Source: Parashewanella curva
Lineage (GTDB): Bacteria > Pseudomonadota > Gammaproteobacteria > Enterobacterales > Shewanellaceae
DNA length: 64,000 bases
Assembly (NCBI RefSeq): GCF_003675895.1
Contig: NZ_ML014759.1
Span: 1-64,000 of the forward strand
Direction: 5' to 3'
The notes below the pieces were generated by a model. The model searched no databases and was not told the DNA's origin. It was given only the letters and a program-made list of their open reading frames with translations. Every line of letters begins with the position of its first letter. The first letter of the stretch is position 1. The translations under genes were made by a program, and so were the position numbers. Positions 35,316 to 46,363 of this stretch are shown piece after piece.

Positions 35316-36761
35316 ATGATCAATTTTCGTCCTGTTGTTTTCACGCTTGGCACTTTTCTTTCAATGCTGTCGGGGTTTATGCTTATCCCCCTCAGTTTTT
35401 CTTTAATTTATGCCGAAGACACCAGCATCGCCTTTATTCAAGCTACAGTGCTGACCAGCATTGCTGCCAGTATTTGTATTCATCAAGGGCAAAAATCTCG
35501 TATCCACCTCAATATTCGTGAAATGTTCATTCTCACCAGTATCACTTGGTTTGTGGTCAGCCTGTTTGCCGCCTTACCTTTTACCTTTTACCACGGCATT
35601 ACTTATTCTGATGCTTTTTTTGAAACCATGTCAGGGGTGACCACCACAGGCTCCACGGTATTATCTGGCTTAGACGACATGGCCCACAGCATCTTGATAT
35701 GGCGATCGTTACTGCAATGGCTTGGTGGTATTGGTTTTATCGTGATGGCGGTGGCGGTACTGCCATTTTTAAACGTCGGTGGCATGCGTTTGTTTCGTAC
35801 CGAATCTTCAGATTGGAGCGATAAAAGCACACCTCGAACTCAAGACATGGCTAAAAACCTGTTTTTTATCTATATCCTATTAAGCCTTGCTTGCGCTCTA
35901 AGTTATCATCTTGCAGGCATGACATGGTTTGAAGCCATTAACCACGCCATGACTACCATTTCCACCGGAGGCTATTCAACCTCAGATCAGTCCATGTCTC
36001 ACTTTTCCCATTCAGCACAGTGGATCAGCACCTTATTTATGCTGGCTGGCGGACTACCTTTGATCATCTTCGTGCAATGCATTGCCCTGCGCACACTATT
36101 GGTTTGGAAAGATGCTCAAGTTGTCGGGTTTGTGAAATTTTTAGCTTTCGTTTCAATTGTATTAGCCGTTTGGTATTGGTTTACCCATGATGGCACTCAC
36201 CCGCTCGATGCCCTCAGACTGGCTGCCTTTAATGTGGTCTCGGTGGTCACTACCACAGGATATGGGCTTACAGATTATGGGGCTTGGGGGGCATTTTCTT
36301 TTATAATATTTTTATTTTTAATGTCGGTGGGCAGTTGCTCCGGCTCTACTTCCGGCGGAATAAAAATTTTTCGTTTTCAAATCGCGTTTGCCATTATGCG
36401 AGAGCAATTAAAAGTACAGTTTCACCCCAATGGTGTCTTTACCGAAAAATACAATAATCGCAGTATTCAGCCGGATATTGTGCGCTCTTTAGTGACCTTT
36501 ATGCTGCTGTATGCGGCAGTGGTAATAGTCATAACCATTATCTTGGTGTTAACCCATTTAGATCCTATGACCAGTTTAACCGCAGCGCTCACTGCCGTGG
36601 CCAATGTTGGCCCCGGATTAGGAGACATTATTGGTCCATCAGGTAATTTCTCTAGTTTGAGTGATACGGCAAAGTGGGTATTGTCGATTGGAATGTTACT
36701 GGGTCGGTTAGAAATTATAACCGTGGCTGTAATAATACACCCCAAATTTTGGAAGTTTTAA
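35316..36761 (+). CDS. trkH: TrkH potassium uptake channel
   Basis: A 481-aa inner-membrane potassium transporter subunit of the TrkH/KtrB group with about ten helices and four P-loops. Selectivity-filter regions are visible as MSGVTTTGSTVL (about residue 103), TTISTGGYSTSDQS (about 215), VSVVTTTGYGLTDYG (about 308) and AVANVGPGLGDIIG (about 430), each with the key glycine. The end GRLEIITVAVIIHPKFWKF is typical. There is no strong ribosome site at the ATG. The last 54 bp overlap a convergent gene on the minus strand. Confidence 0.94.
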   Translation: MINFRPVVFTLGTFLSMLSGFMLIPLSFSLIYAEDTSIAFIQATVLTSIAASICIHQGQKSRIHLNIREMFILTSITWFVVSLFAALPFTFYHGITYSDAFFETMSGVTTTGSTVLSGLDDMAHSILIWRSLLQWLGGIGFIVMAVAVLPFLNVGGMRLFRTESSDWSDKSTPRTQDMAKNLFFIYILLSLACALSYHLAGMTWFEAINHAMTTISTGGYSTSDQSMSHFSHSAQWISTLFMLAGGLPLIIFVQCIALRTLLVWKDAQVVGFVKFLAFVSIVLAVWYWFTHDGTHPLDALRLAAFNVVSVVTTTGYGLTDYGAWGAFSFIIFLFLMSVGSCSGSTSGGIKIFRFQIAFAIMREQLKVQFHPNGVFTEKYNNRSIQPDIVRSLVTFMLLYAAVVIVITIILVLTHLDPMTSLTAALTAVANVGPGLGDIIGPSGNFSSLSDTAKWVLSIGMLLGRLEIITVAVIIHPKFWKF

Positions 36762-37244
36762 TGGCTTGTCACCTTGATATTGCACGAGTTGTTTTAGATG
36801 TCTTTCACATTTCTGAGTAAGCTCTTCGATTTTTTTGGCCTGCTCCTCTGCTTTTTTAGCCCCGACATTAGTGCACTTAGCTCGATGAATACCACTTTCC
36901 AGTTTTAAGTATTCTATTAATGTTTCCTTAACAGTTCTTTTAAACATAGGATGATTTAAGCTGTTATAAACTCGCCATACATCACTGACAATCCATTTGG
37001 GTGGACTTTTATTTTCGGTACCTTCTCTAAGATGGAAAACATCAAAGCGAAGTTGCTCATCAAACATAGGCATCACACTCATAAGTTTTCCATTAAAATT
37101 AATAAGTAATCCTTTAAAATCTTCACCCAAACTAGTGCCATATCTCTCAACTTCTTTGCAAGTAGGAGGTCTAAGCCCATATTCAGCGATATGTCGAAAG
37201 CACTGTTCTTGTACAGAATTTAATTGAACTGAATTGGATGCCAT
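36708..37244 (-). CDS. 178-aa protein of unknown function
   Basis: A protein not recognised. It opens MASNSVQLNSVQEQCFRHIAEYGLRPP. The middle has DVFHLREGTENKSPPKWIVSDVW. The C-terminal part is a basic, probably helical stretch (AKKAEEQAKKIEELTQKCERHLKQL), likely a coiled coil. No signal or membrane segment. Its 3' end overlaps trkH by 54 bp on the opposite strand, which suggests later arrival or extension. It faces away from the 1146-aa gene, with 210 bp between. Base use looks AT-rich compared with trkH. Confidence 0.7.
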   Translation of the reverse strand: MASNSVQLNSVQEQCFRHIAEYGLRPPTCKEVERYGTSLGEDFKGLLINFNGKLMSVMPMFDEQLRFDVFHLREGTENKSPPKWIVSDVWRVYNSLNHPMFKRTVKETLIEYLKLESGIHRAKCTNVGAKKAEEQAKKIEELTQKCERHLKQLVQYQGDKPLKLPKFGVYYYSHGYNF

Positions 37245-37454
37245 ATGTTACCGCGCTCGATTCGCTTAAAGCGCCCAGACTAAATAAAAGCTAATAATGA
37301 GTCACATTAATCCTTGTTAATCCTCCCATGTCGTAAAACCATTCCCATTCACTGCATAAATTAAGTTTAATCAACGACTGAGGCACTCTGCGGTATATTT
37401 ACTCGCACAGGAAACGGTAAAAAGGAGCTAATAACTCAAAGGCAAGAGGTAACC

Positions 37455-40400
37455 ATGTTTGGGCTAACCCATGTAATTCACTACGGCTATAACTTACTTT
37501 GGGGTTATCCACCAGCTGAAGTAGAACTTGAGCAAGAACCTGTAAACGAAGAATTTCTTTCAATCACATCTACAGAATCCAGAGATGAAATAAAACAACT
37601 TCGCCTATCACCTATACAAGATATTCCTTGTCTACAGGTCGAGTTTCAATCTACACACCGGCTTAACGGTCAACTTCATCAGTTTTATGCTCGAGCAACT
37701 GAGTTAGATGCTAAGTTTGCAACGCTTTACAGCAGTGTTACTGAACAAAGGCCAACGACCTCTCAACAAAGTGAGGCAGAGTTTCTGTATTTAGAATATT
37801 ACTGGTTGCTCAGACATTATCACCACTATGTATCCCAAAGCCCCATCGAACAAGAATTCTTACAACACACTTCAGCCCCCACCAGAGCATCAAATTATAG
37901 CTATGCCATGATGCATATTTTAACAATGAATCAATGCCTTAAGGGTATGGAGATAATATTTAACGACTTCATGTTGTTAAACGATGCATACCGTGGCGTT
38001 TGCAAAGGCAGACTGCCAATGGCTGTCCGCTCCATTCCTGATACTTTATTGAGTAAAGAACTCAGTGATGACAGCTTAGATTCTTTTATTGAACTGAAAA
38101 TCACCTTATTTAGGCAAGGGATTGAGCTCACTGAGAAATATCAAGATTCGAAAGGGTTTACTAATCTGTGTAAAAGTTTCGCTCAATTTATGGCAAATAC
38201 AGGAAGATTAATTCAAGAAGCTGCGCAACAAGATTTGGTTTTCACTGACAATAATTTAGAAACCTCAAGGCAAGCTTTAAAGGAGTTTCCATTTCTTGAA
38301 CGCATCCATCGTGAAATGTTAACGGCGTTTTTTTTAAGAAGCGATAAAAATGAACGACAATATCAATATTTAATTGATTGTTTACGCTTTTCGCAATACT
38401 TGATTGCACCAGCGAAGATGGTACCGCTACTGCTTCTACTTGAACAGGCACACGGTCTTCCGGATGAGGAACAACTGATATCGATCATCAATTTACTCAC
38501 TTTTTTCCTTGAACGCTCACTGCCTATAAATATGCCAGTCCAGATGCTGTTTATGTCTCCGCATGTAGAAACCTTAGTGTATATGATGACCAATCACGAT
38601 AGTTGGTTGCAGCAAACCCTAACAAAAGAAGCTTTTTTTAGACAGAGAACAAAAGCAAAAGCAGCATCTGCCCTCGCCTATAAAATTCTAGATGTTCACT
38701 TTAGCCATCGAGCCCCCCAAATTTTTACACCTAAGGTAACAGAGCCTTCTTCTAAAGCATCGTCACCTGAGCCAACAACGCCAACAATGCCAACAATGCC
38801 AACAATGCCAACAATGCCAACAATGCCAACAATGCCAACAATGCCAACAAATTGTGCTCAGCAAAAGCCAAATCAGAAGATAGATCAATGCTTAGGGCTG
38901 GCACTTTCCATACCAGTAATGGCCAGCTTCCGTACTCCATTAAAAAGATTCCGAGTTTCTTGCAAATCCTACCAAGACTTAAATACTTTGTACTGGCAAG
39001 CCAAGCCAAAAGTTGCTCAACTCGAGCACCAATTACATACGAAACCAAACGAAAGCATCTCGGACGAGATGCTTGAAAGTGTGGAGCTAATCTATTCTCG
39101 TTATCAAGCTCTATTAACAAAAACACCAGATCAAAAACAATTTTTAGGGCACACGTCACCACAAATTAAATTAGATTCAGACATCACTGATAAAATGAAT
39201 GAAGTCCTTTCAAACCTTAAACGAAATCACCACAAACTTCAGGAGCTCTGCTATTTCTATAAGCGCACCCAATATAAAACCTACCAGCACATCCCAAAAT
39301 TAGAAAGCTTGTACCGCAACCTTGCGACCGCAAAATCTGTCGAGGTTTACCAACAACAGATTGCAGAGATAGCAAAAGAAATACGAGAAATTCAGGTGCA
39401 ACGATTGGATAGTATCATTCATTTTCTTTCGCGGGTCGCAAATGTTAAGGAGGAAGAGAATAGTAGAGGAAAACAATCAGAACTGATCATCGTCAGCATA
39501 AAAATGATGTGCGAACACTGGGAAACAGCCTTAGAAATATATTCTAAATGCCACTCGCATCCTTATGCTTCTAGCGTCATTTTATCTCCTCTCAAAAAAT
39601 CAGTATTCAATGGGGCTTTCTCTGAAAATAGAGTATTGTTATCGGCGGCATTAATACCATCTGGCTTAAACATTCCCCCCGAACTACGACAACGATGGAA
39701 TTGTATCAAGCTGATTGTTAGTTCAGAAGATTCGGTAGAAGCACTAACTCAATTAGACTCTTTTAATATTGATCTTCATACACCTAATTTCATGCTACAA
39801 CTTCTGTTCAAAGAACTGACTCAAAGAGTCCATTACGAAGTAACAAAAATAGGCAGAACTAAGCGAGCTGCTAATTGCCTTATTTCAGTTGCTGTACTCA
39901 ATAGCTTTAAAGATGGCTGGCTAAAATGCCATTGGTCTGAACTCGAATTCATACAAAAGGGATGTATCCCAGACGATCAAAATTTACTTTTACTTATCAA
40001 ACAACATCAAGACGATATAACTCAGCAATGGGCTGAGGCAAAAGAACAATTAGCGCAACTACAAAAACGATGGTTACAACTGCTTGAACGAAAAAAGAAA
40101 CCTAGAGTAGCGGATCAAAAAAAAGCCGCTCGCCCTTTAAAAGCACAACCTCAAAAAGTAATTCAACCCGTCGCTGAAACGCCTGCTCCAGTTCAATCAG
40201 AAATTGATAAGGTATTTGCTCCCATCGAATTGCTAGCAACAACTGATGTTAAAAAGGCCATTCAAGAGTTTCAGAAAATCTATGACTCATCTAAATCTAA
40301 ACCAGACTATCAAGTGCGTGCGCAAATAGGCATTGCATTCGCTTCAGTTCGAGACGTCACCAAAGCACTCAACAAATTTAAATCCATATCAAAAGATGCC

Positions 40401-40895
40401 GCAGCATTTAAACGAGAACTAGAAAAAGCTATTGAAAGTAAATCTCATCGTTTTAGCGATGATCCACTCTACGATAGAATGATCGTACACTATGGCAAGT
40501 TGACTGAAATGTGTGAACAATTAAACAGAAGCGTCAATGCATTTCAACAACGATTAGCCAACTTCAATGCCATTTCAGCTCAGGTTTCAAGTGAAGATCA
40601 ACAGAACCACGACATCGTCTGCGAAGCATTAATAGAATGCACTGATAGAATACACTCCGTTGAAGAAACATTATCACTTCTCGGTGACTGTATTGAGCTA
40701 CGACGACAACACAATGCACTATTAGCCGATACCCGATTCAAACAAAATGTTGACCATGAGCACCGAGCCTTCGTTGGAGCCACATTTATGAGTGGTGGAT
40801 ATTCGGTGAAGAGCTCTCAAGCCGTCGTATTGAAAGCAATCGATGCCTTAGTAACGGCACAAAGCCGAGAGTTTGACGATGAGTTTGATGAGTAA
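37455..40895 (+). CDS. 1146-aa protein with tandem MPT repeat, unknown
   Basis: A large, mainly helical cytosolic-looking protein I do not recognise. No signal peptide or membrane helix is seen. At about residues 440-466 a 9-bp DNA repeat (CCAACAATG, seven exact copies, 38781-38843) encodes repeated MPT. The regions on either side look duplicated: residues about 63-140, ending SPIEQEFLQHTSAP, resemble about 498-566, ending TPDQKQFLGHTSPQ. A charged Lys/Ala-rich linker lies near 880-910. The C-terminal part (about 915-1146) is helical. AAGAGGT precedes the ATG. Scaffold- or effector-like; no domain evidence for either. Confidence 0.8.
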   Translation: MFGLTHVIHYGYNLLWGYPPAEVELEQEPVNEEFLSITSTESRDEIKQLRLSPIQDIPCLQVEFQSTHRLNGQLHQFYARATELDAKFATLYSSVTEQRPTTSQQSEAEFLYLEYYWLLRHYHHYVSQSPIEQEFLQHTSAPTRASNYSYAMMHILTMNQCLKGMEIIFNDFMLLNDAYRGVCKGRLPMAVRSIPDTLLSKELSDDSLDSFIELKITLFRQGIELTEKYQDSKGFTNLCKSFAQFMANTGRLIQEAAQQDLVFTDNNLETSRQALKEFPFLERIHREMLTAFFLRSDKNERQYQYLIDCLRFSQYLIAPAKMVPLLLLLEQAHGLPDEEQLISIINLLTFFLERSLPINMPVQMLFMSPHVETLVYMMTNHDSWLQQTLTKEAFFRQRTKAKAASALAYKILDVHFSHRAPQIFTPKVTEPSSKASSPEPTTPTMPTMPTMPTMPTMPTMPTMPTNCAQQKPNQKIDQCLGLALSIPVMASFRTPLKRFRVSCKSYQDLNTLYWQAKPKVAQLEHQLHTKPNESISDEMLESVELIYSRYQALLTKTPDQKQFLGHTSPQIKLDSDITDKMNEVLSNLKRNHHKLQELCYFYKRTQYKTYQHIPKLESLYRNLATAKSVEVYQQQIAEIAKEIREIQVQRLDSIIHFLSRVANVKEEENSRGKQSELIIVSIKMMCEHWETALEIYSKCHSHPYASSVILSPLKKSVFNGAFSENRVLLSAALIPSGLNIPPELRQRWNCIKLIVSSEDSVEALTQLDSFNIDLHTPNFMLQLLFKELTQRVHYEVTKIGRTKRAANCLISVAVLNSFKDGWLKCHWSELEFIQKGCIPDDQNLLLLIKQHQDDITQQWAEAKEQLAQLQKRWLQLLERKKKPRVADQKKAARPLKAQPQKVIQPVAETPAPVQSEIDKVFAPIELLATTDVKKAIQEFQKIYDSSKSKPDYQVRAQIGIAFASVRDVTKALNKFKSISKDAAAFKRELEKAIESKSHRFSDDPLYDRMIVHYGKLTEMCEQLNRSVNAFQQRLANFNAISAQVSSEDQQNHDIVCEALIECTDRIHSVEETLSLLGDCIELRRQHNALLADTRFKQNVDHEHRAFVGATFMSGGYSVKSSQAVVLKAIDALVTAQSREFDDEFDE
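38772..38852 (+). repeat. 9-bp tandem repeat within the 1146-aa gene
   Basis: Seven exact copies of CCAACAATG (38781-38843), with one variant unit at each end. The unit length keeps the frame, so copy number can vary without breaking the protein. Confidence 0.95.
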
Positions 40896-40898
40896 TAC

Positions 40899-41348
40899 CT
40901 ATTCGATCACTTTAGGTTTTGTTGAATCAATTGCTTTTTCTAAATGTTCGATTTTCTTAGGTAACCTGTCATAATGAAAAGCCATTCTCTTTTTTTCCGA
41001 TGTTTTCTCATCTTTCTCGTCAATCGTTTGCTCCCTTAATGACTCATACCCTGCTTCATGCCCACTTTTCAGCTTCTCCAGTAAACTTATCTTTCGTTCG
41101 AAAAGATAAGCATTACTGTTTTTTTCAACTGTTTCTTTCGTTTTTTAAGGTGGGTGGAATAAGGCGCCTTCTGCCATTTCAGTAAAATAGTCATCTTGTT
41201 GTTGCATGTCTTTGTCTGTAGGACAATCTCTTACCGTAAAACGTTTATCCGATAAATCCAGTACATGTCCATCCATTTCTTGTTCATAACCGTAATAACT
41301 CATTTCGGCTAATTGTTGGCGTGAGGGAGAAGTTGTTGATATAGACAT
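40899..41348 (-). pseudogene. small gene split by one in-frame stop
   Basis: The frame starting at ATG 41348 (MSISTTSPSRQQLAEMSYYG...) runs 67 codons to a TAA at 41145-41147. It then continues open in the same frame for 81 more codons to a TAG at 40899. The second part looks like real protein: SNAYLFERKISLLEKLKSGH, then HYDRLPKKIEHLEKAIDS, a coiled-coil-like helix. The likeliest reading is a 149-residue protein broken by one nonsense change; readthrough is less likely. No signal peptide. Its stop is 4 bp from the convergent 1146-aa gene's stop. Unknown family. Confidence 0.6.
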
Positions 41349-41488
41349 AAGGAAAATAAATCTTCATTATTTTCTTTAGCTTACTCAATTTTCATGAAGC
41401 TCTGCAGCTTGGTTTTAGGCTTTATTTTTGTATCTCATAACGCTAGGCAATATAGATTCAAGCTTAACGAAATCGTATTTTTTGAATC

Positions 41489-41517
41489 AAAAAAACGCAG
41501 CCTTAGGCTGCGTTTTT
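41489..41517 (-). terminator. terminator of groS-groL
   Basis: ACGCAGCC and GGCTGCGT form an 8-bp GC-rich stem with loop TTA, flanked by A and T runs. It lies just after the groL stop on the minus strand. Confidence 0.9.
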
Positions 41518-41538
41518 AAGGTGAATAGATAGAGCAGA

Positions 41539-43203
<1,665 letters not shown>

Positions 43204-43228
43204 CTAAATTCGATTTAAGTCTTTGAAG

Positions 43229-43522
43229 TTATTCTGAAACTACGGCTAGGATGTCTGACTCAGAAAGAATAAGCACTTCTTTGCCATCCATTTTTTCTTT
43301 TTTCACACCGTAGCCTTCGTTAAAGATCACAATGTCACCAACTTCAACATCTAAAGGTTGTACCGTTCCATTCTCAAGAATACGGCCTTTACCAATCGCC
43401 AGAACTTTACCGCGAGATGATTTTTCTGCAGCGCTTCCAGTCAACACGATACCGCCAGCCGACTTAGACTCTACTTCTAATGGCTCTATGATTACTCGAT
43501 CATGTAATGGACGAAATTTCAT
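43229..43522 (-). CDS. groS: co-chaperonin GroES
   Basis: A 97-aa Hsp10 that caps GroEL. The family opening [16 protein letters not shown], the mobile loop [20 protein letters not shown] (about residues 19-38), and [20 protein letters not shown] are all present. Length is standard. AGGAG lies 7 bases before the ATG. A heat-shock promoter candidate lies about 125-155 bp upstream. Confidence 0.98.
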   Translation of the reverse strand: MKFRPLHDRVIIEPLEVESKSAGGIVLTGSAAEKSSRGKVLAIGKGRILENGTVQPLDVEVGDIVIFNEGYGVKKEKMDGKEVLILSESDILAVVSE

Positions 43523-43647
43523 CGATTAAATCTCCTAACGAATAACAGCCTTTTTTAAGGCGAAATTGAGGGTTTATTCTCGTTAAATACCAGCATCTTC
43601 GGATATCACGAGTATATATTGTGGGGAAAGCCCCTTGTGTAACAGGG

Positions 43648-43677
43648 ATATATGGTTGCATTTGTGAGTTTCAAGGG
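43648..43677 (-). promoter_or_regulatory. heat-shock (sigma-32) promoter candidate for groS-groL
   Basis: On the minus strand CCCTTGAAA is followed after 13 bases by CCATATAT, close to the sigma-32 pattern (CTTGAA, 13-17 bases, CCCCATNT). Confidence 0.55.
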
Positions 43678-43800
43678 AGTGAGCTAAAAAAATTCAATTT
43701 TTGTTAATGCTTGCTCTCTGCCGTTTTTGCAGTTTTTTTGCTAAAATGTTGATTCTTTACCGCTTCGTTGCGAATGCGACAGCCTTTCTTTTGGATGTAG

Positions 43801-45141
43801 ATGAAAGATCACCACGGCATTTTACATGCGCCAATCGCGCCCACGCTGTTTAAAATGACCCTGCCAAATTTGGTGGGAATTTTTACGGTATTAAGCTTCA
43901 ACCTCATAGATACTTTTTTTATCAGTCGTTTAGGCACGCATGCGTTAACGGCCATCAGTTTTACTTTTCCTGTGACGTTATTGATTGTCAGTATTGCCAT
44001 TGGGATTGGTGCGGGCGTCTCGACTAACTTCGGGCGATTAATTGGGGCGAAAAAATATAATCAAGCGCGAGTACTTCTGCATGATGCTTTGCTTATCAGT
44101 CTATTAGTGACGATGTTGGTGTGTTTAATCGGCTTCTTTAGTATTGATTGGCTATTTCAATTGTTAGGGGCAAAAACAGTAAGCCTGCCGCTTCTCCATG
44201 ATTACATGAGTATTTGGTATTTAGGGGCGCCAATCTTGGTGTTGCTGATGGTGGGAAACCAAGGCATAAGAGCCACAGGAGATACCCATACTCCCGCAAA
44301 AATCATGGTGTTTAGCGCCATTTTGAATGCGATTTTAGATCCGCTGTTGATTTTCGGCATTGGCCCTTTTCCTCGATTAGAGATCCAAGGTGCAGCCATT
44401 GCGACGTTGATTTCTTGGTTGATCGCCTTTGGTTTTTCAGGGTATATCATTGCCATAAAGCGTAAGCTGATTGAATTTGTCGATTTTGAGATAAAGCGAG
44501 TACAGCACAGTTGGCAACGCTTGGCGCATATCGCACGCCCTGCGGCTTTCACTAATCTGATAAACCCGTTGGCTAATGCGGTGTTAATGGCATTGTTAGC
44601 ACGATTGGATCATGCTGCCGTAGCCGCATTTGGCGCTGGCACTCGCATTGAATCTATTTTATTAATGGCGGTAATGGCGCTGTCTTCAAGTCTTGTACCT
44701 TTCATCGCTCAAAACTTAGGCGCAGGCAAGCCTGAGCGCGCAAAACAAGCTCTGACCCTGTCGTTGAGGTTTATTTTTATATTCCAATGTGTCTTGTATA
44801 TTCCTGTGTTGCTGTTTTCTCAACACATCGCTCTTTTGTTTACTCAAGATCCAGCTGTTCTGCATTGGCTGCATTTTTATCTAGTAGCCTTGCCCCTCGC
44901 CTATGGTGGCTTAGGAATGATCATTTTATTTTCTACCGCTTTAAACGCTTATCACCGCCCGATGAGTTCTTTGGTGATTAATTTAAGCCGATTATTTTTA
45001 TTAATGCTGCCGCTGGCCTTCCTTGGTTCTTATCTTGAAGGCGTCAAAGGAATTCTATTGGCTTTGCCTTTAACGAATATTGCAATGGGTTTTGCTTGCT
45101 ATTACTTGGCTAAGCATATTTCAGAGCCTAAGCCACATTAA
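43801..45141 (+). CDS. MATE-family efflux transporter
   Basis: A 446-aa inner-membrane exporter of the MATE group, which expels cationic drugs or metabolites using a Na+ or H+ gradient. About 12 hydrophobic helices in two similar halves are visible. Typical stretches: LPNLVGIFTVLSFNLIDTFFISRLG (first helix), GVSTNFGRLIGAKK (about residue 73) and FIAQNLGAGKPERAKQAL (about 300-318). The substrate cannot be told from sequence. It stands divergent to groS and has GGATG before the ATG. Confidence 0.9.
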   Translation: MKDHHGILHAPIAPTLFKMTLPNLVGIFTVLSFNLIDTFFISRLGTHALTAISFTFPVTLLIVSIAIGIGAGVSTNFGRLIGAKKYNQARVLLHDALLISLLVTMLVCLIGFFSIDWLFQLLGAKTVSLPLLHDYMSIWYLGAPILVLLMVGNQGIRATGDTHTPAKIMVFSAILNAILDPLLIFGIGPFPRLEIQGAAIATLISWLIAFGFSGYIIAIKRKLIEFVDFEIKRVQHSWQRLAHIARPAAFTNLINPLANAVLMALLARLDHAAVAAFGAGTRIESILLMAVMALSSSLVPFIAQNLGAGKPERAKQALTLSLRFIFIFQCVLYIPVLLFSQHIALLFTQDPAVLHWLHFYLVALPLAYGGLGMIILFSTALNAYHRPMSSLVINLSRLFLLMLPLAFLGSYLEGVKGILLALPLTNIAMGFACYYLAKHISEPKPH

Positions 45142-45221
45142 ACCTAAAAAAACTGGCAACTCTGTAAACATAAACGGATTATTAAATTAAGTCAGTTTTA
45201 TGTACAATTGTTGAGACTTTC

Positions 45222-46322
45222 TTGCAGTTATATGCTCTAAGTTCTGTAGATATTTTTAGTCACAGAAATAGGTATTTATATTGGCAGTTAGTGGCAGTTC
45301 GTTTCAGACAGCCAACTGTTATCAGCAAGCAGTTAGCACCCTCGATTTTTAAACGTTTAGAGAGTGGAAAACAGTGTAAACTTAGCGTCAATACTGGCGA
45401 GACTCTCTTACGCCATTACACGGTACAACGGTCAAGTAATAAGCTAACACTGATGCGTAGCCGTCTGCTATTTGCAGATAGTAATGAATATAAATTATCA
45501 AGCCGATTAGCAGCCAACACTCATGAGTATCAATTGCTTTAGAGCATTTCTTTGCAAGCCTCTGTTTTATTTTTACAACAAGAGATTTTTGATTCCAGCT
45601 CGTCACTGAATGCCCATCAAGTTGACGTAATTAATGCACTCGAGATAGATAAAGCAGCGGCTTTACTCAGTCAAACATTTTTACAAGCCACCCCACCTAA
45701 TATTAACGGTTTAGCTCAAACATTACAGCAGCTCAATATTAAACAAACACTGGCAATATTTGCGCGCTTTGATAACAACGACAAACAAGCATTACTCCAT
45801 CTTCGCCAATGGCATCATTCCCAACTGCAGGCTCAACTGTTTTTTGAGCTCATTCCATCGCAACAACAAGCTTTTCTCAAAAAAGCCCAGCCAGCAGAAT
45901 TGCGCTTGCTATTTGATAACATCCAGTTGCTTGCTTAAGCTCAGGAAATGAACTATGGGGATTGGATAAAAATAGGACTTTGGGAGTCACAAGCCCAAGC
46001 ACCATTCTATACATCCAAGCTGGCAGCTCTCTTCTCAACACTCGAAGATTTACCAGAACTCAAACAAAAATGCTCATCAGCTATTCTTCAATTACCAGTG
46101 AATACTTTTGTTAGTTTCATCGAGCTTTTTCCTAAAGACATGCAAAAAATGTGGTTAGAGCAATACGCCTCGGTGGCTGAAAATTTTCGCACAAATCAAG
46201 AAATATTTGCTAATTACTTATGCAAATTCTCAAAAACTGAAACATTAACAATACTGATTTTACTTATGAGGCTCATTTACGCACTTGTTGGGAACTCACA
46301 AAGATCGATGAACGACATCTGA
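45222..46322 (+). pseudogene. fragmented N-terminal part of the kinase-like locus
   Basis: Three short frames lie end to end in the same reading frame: 45222-45542, 45552-45938 and 45948-46322, separated by single stops (TAG at 45540, TAA at 45936). The first has no ATG and no ribosome site; its frame is open back only to 45186. The second also has only a TTG. The third begins ATG after CAGGAA. The middle part is helical (QLNIKQTLAIFARFDNNDKQ). The third (WLEQYASVAENFRTNQEIFA) runs out of frame near 46241-46262, where the next reading frame takes over. Most simply this is the decayed 5' part of one gene ending at 47710. Three real small genes cannot be excluded. Confidence 0.5.
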
Positions 46323-46363
46323 TATTAAACCAAAATGCACCCTTTATTTATAAAGGCTGCCTA

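Noticed and set aside
38752-39162. Minus-strand frame rich in LLA repeats
   Set aside because: It is the complement of the MPT tandem repeat in the 1146-aa gene and has no ribosome site.
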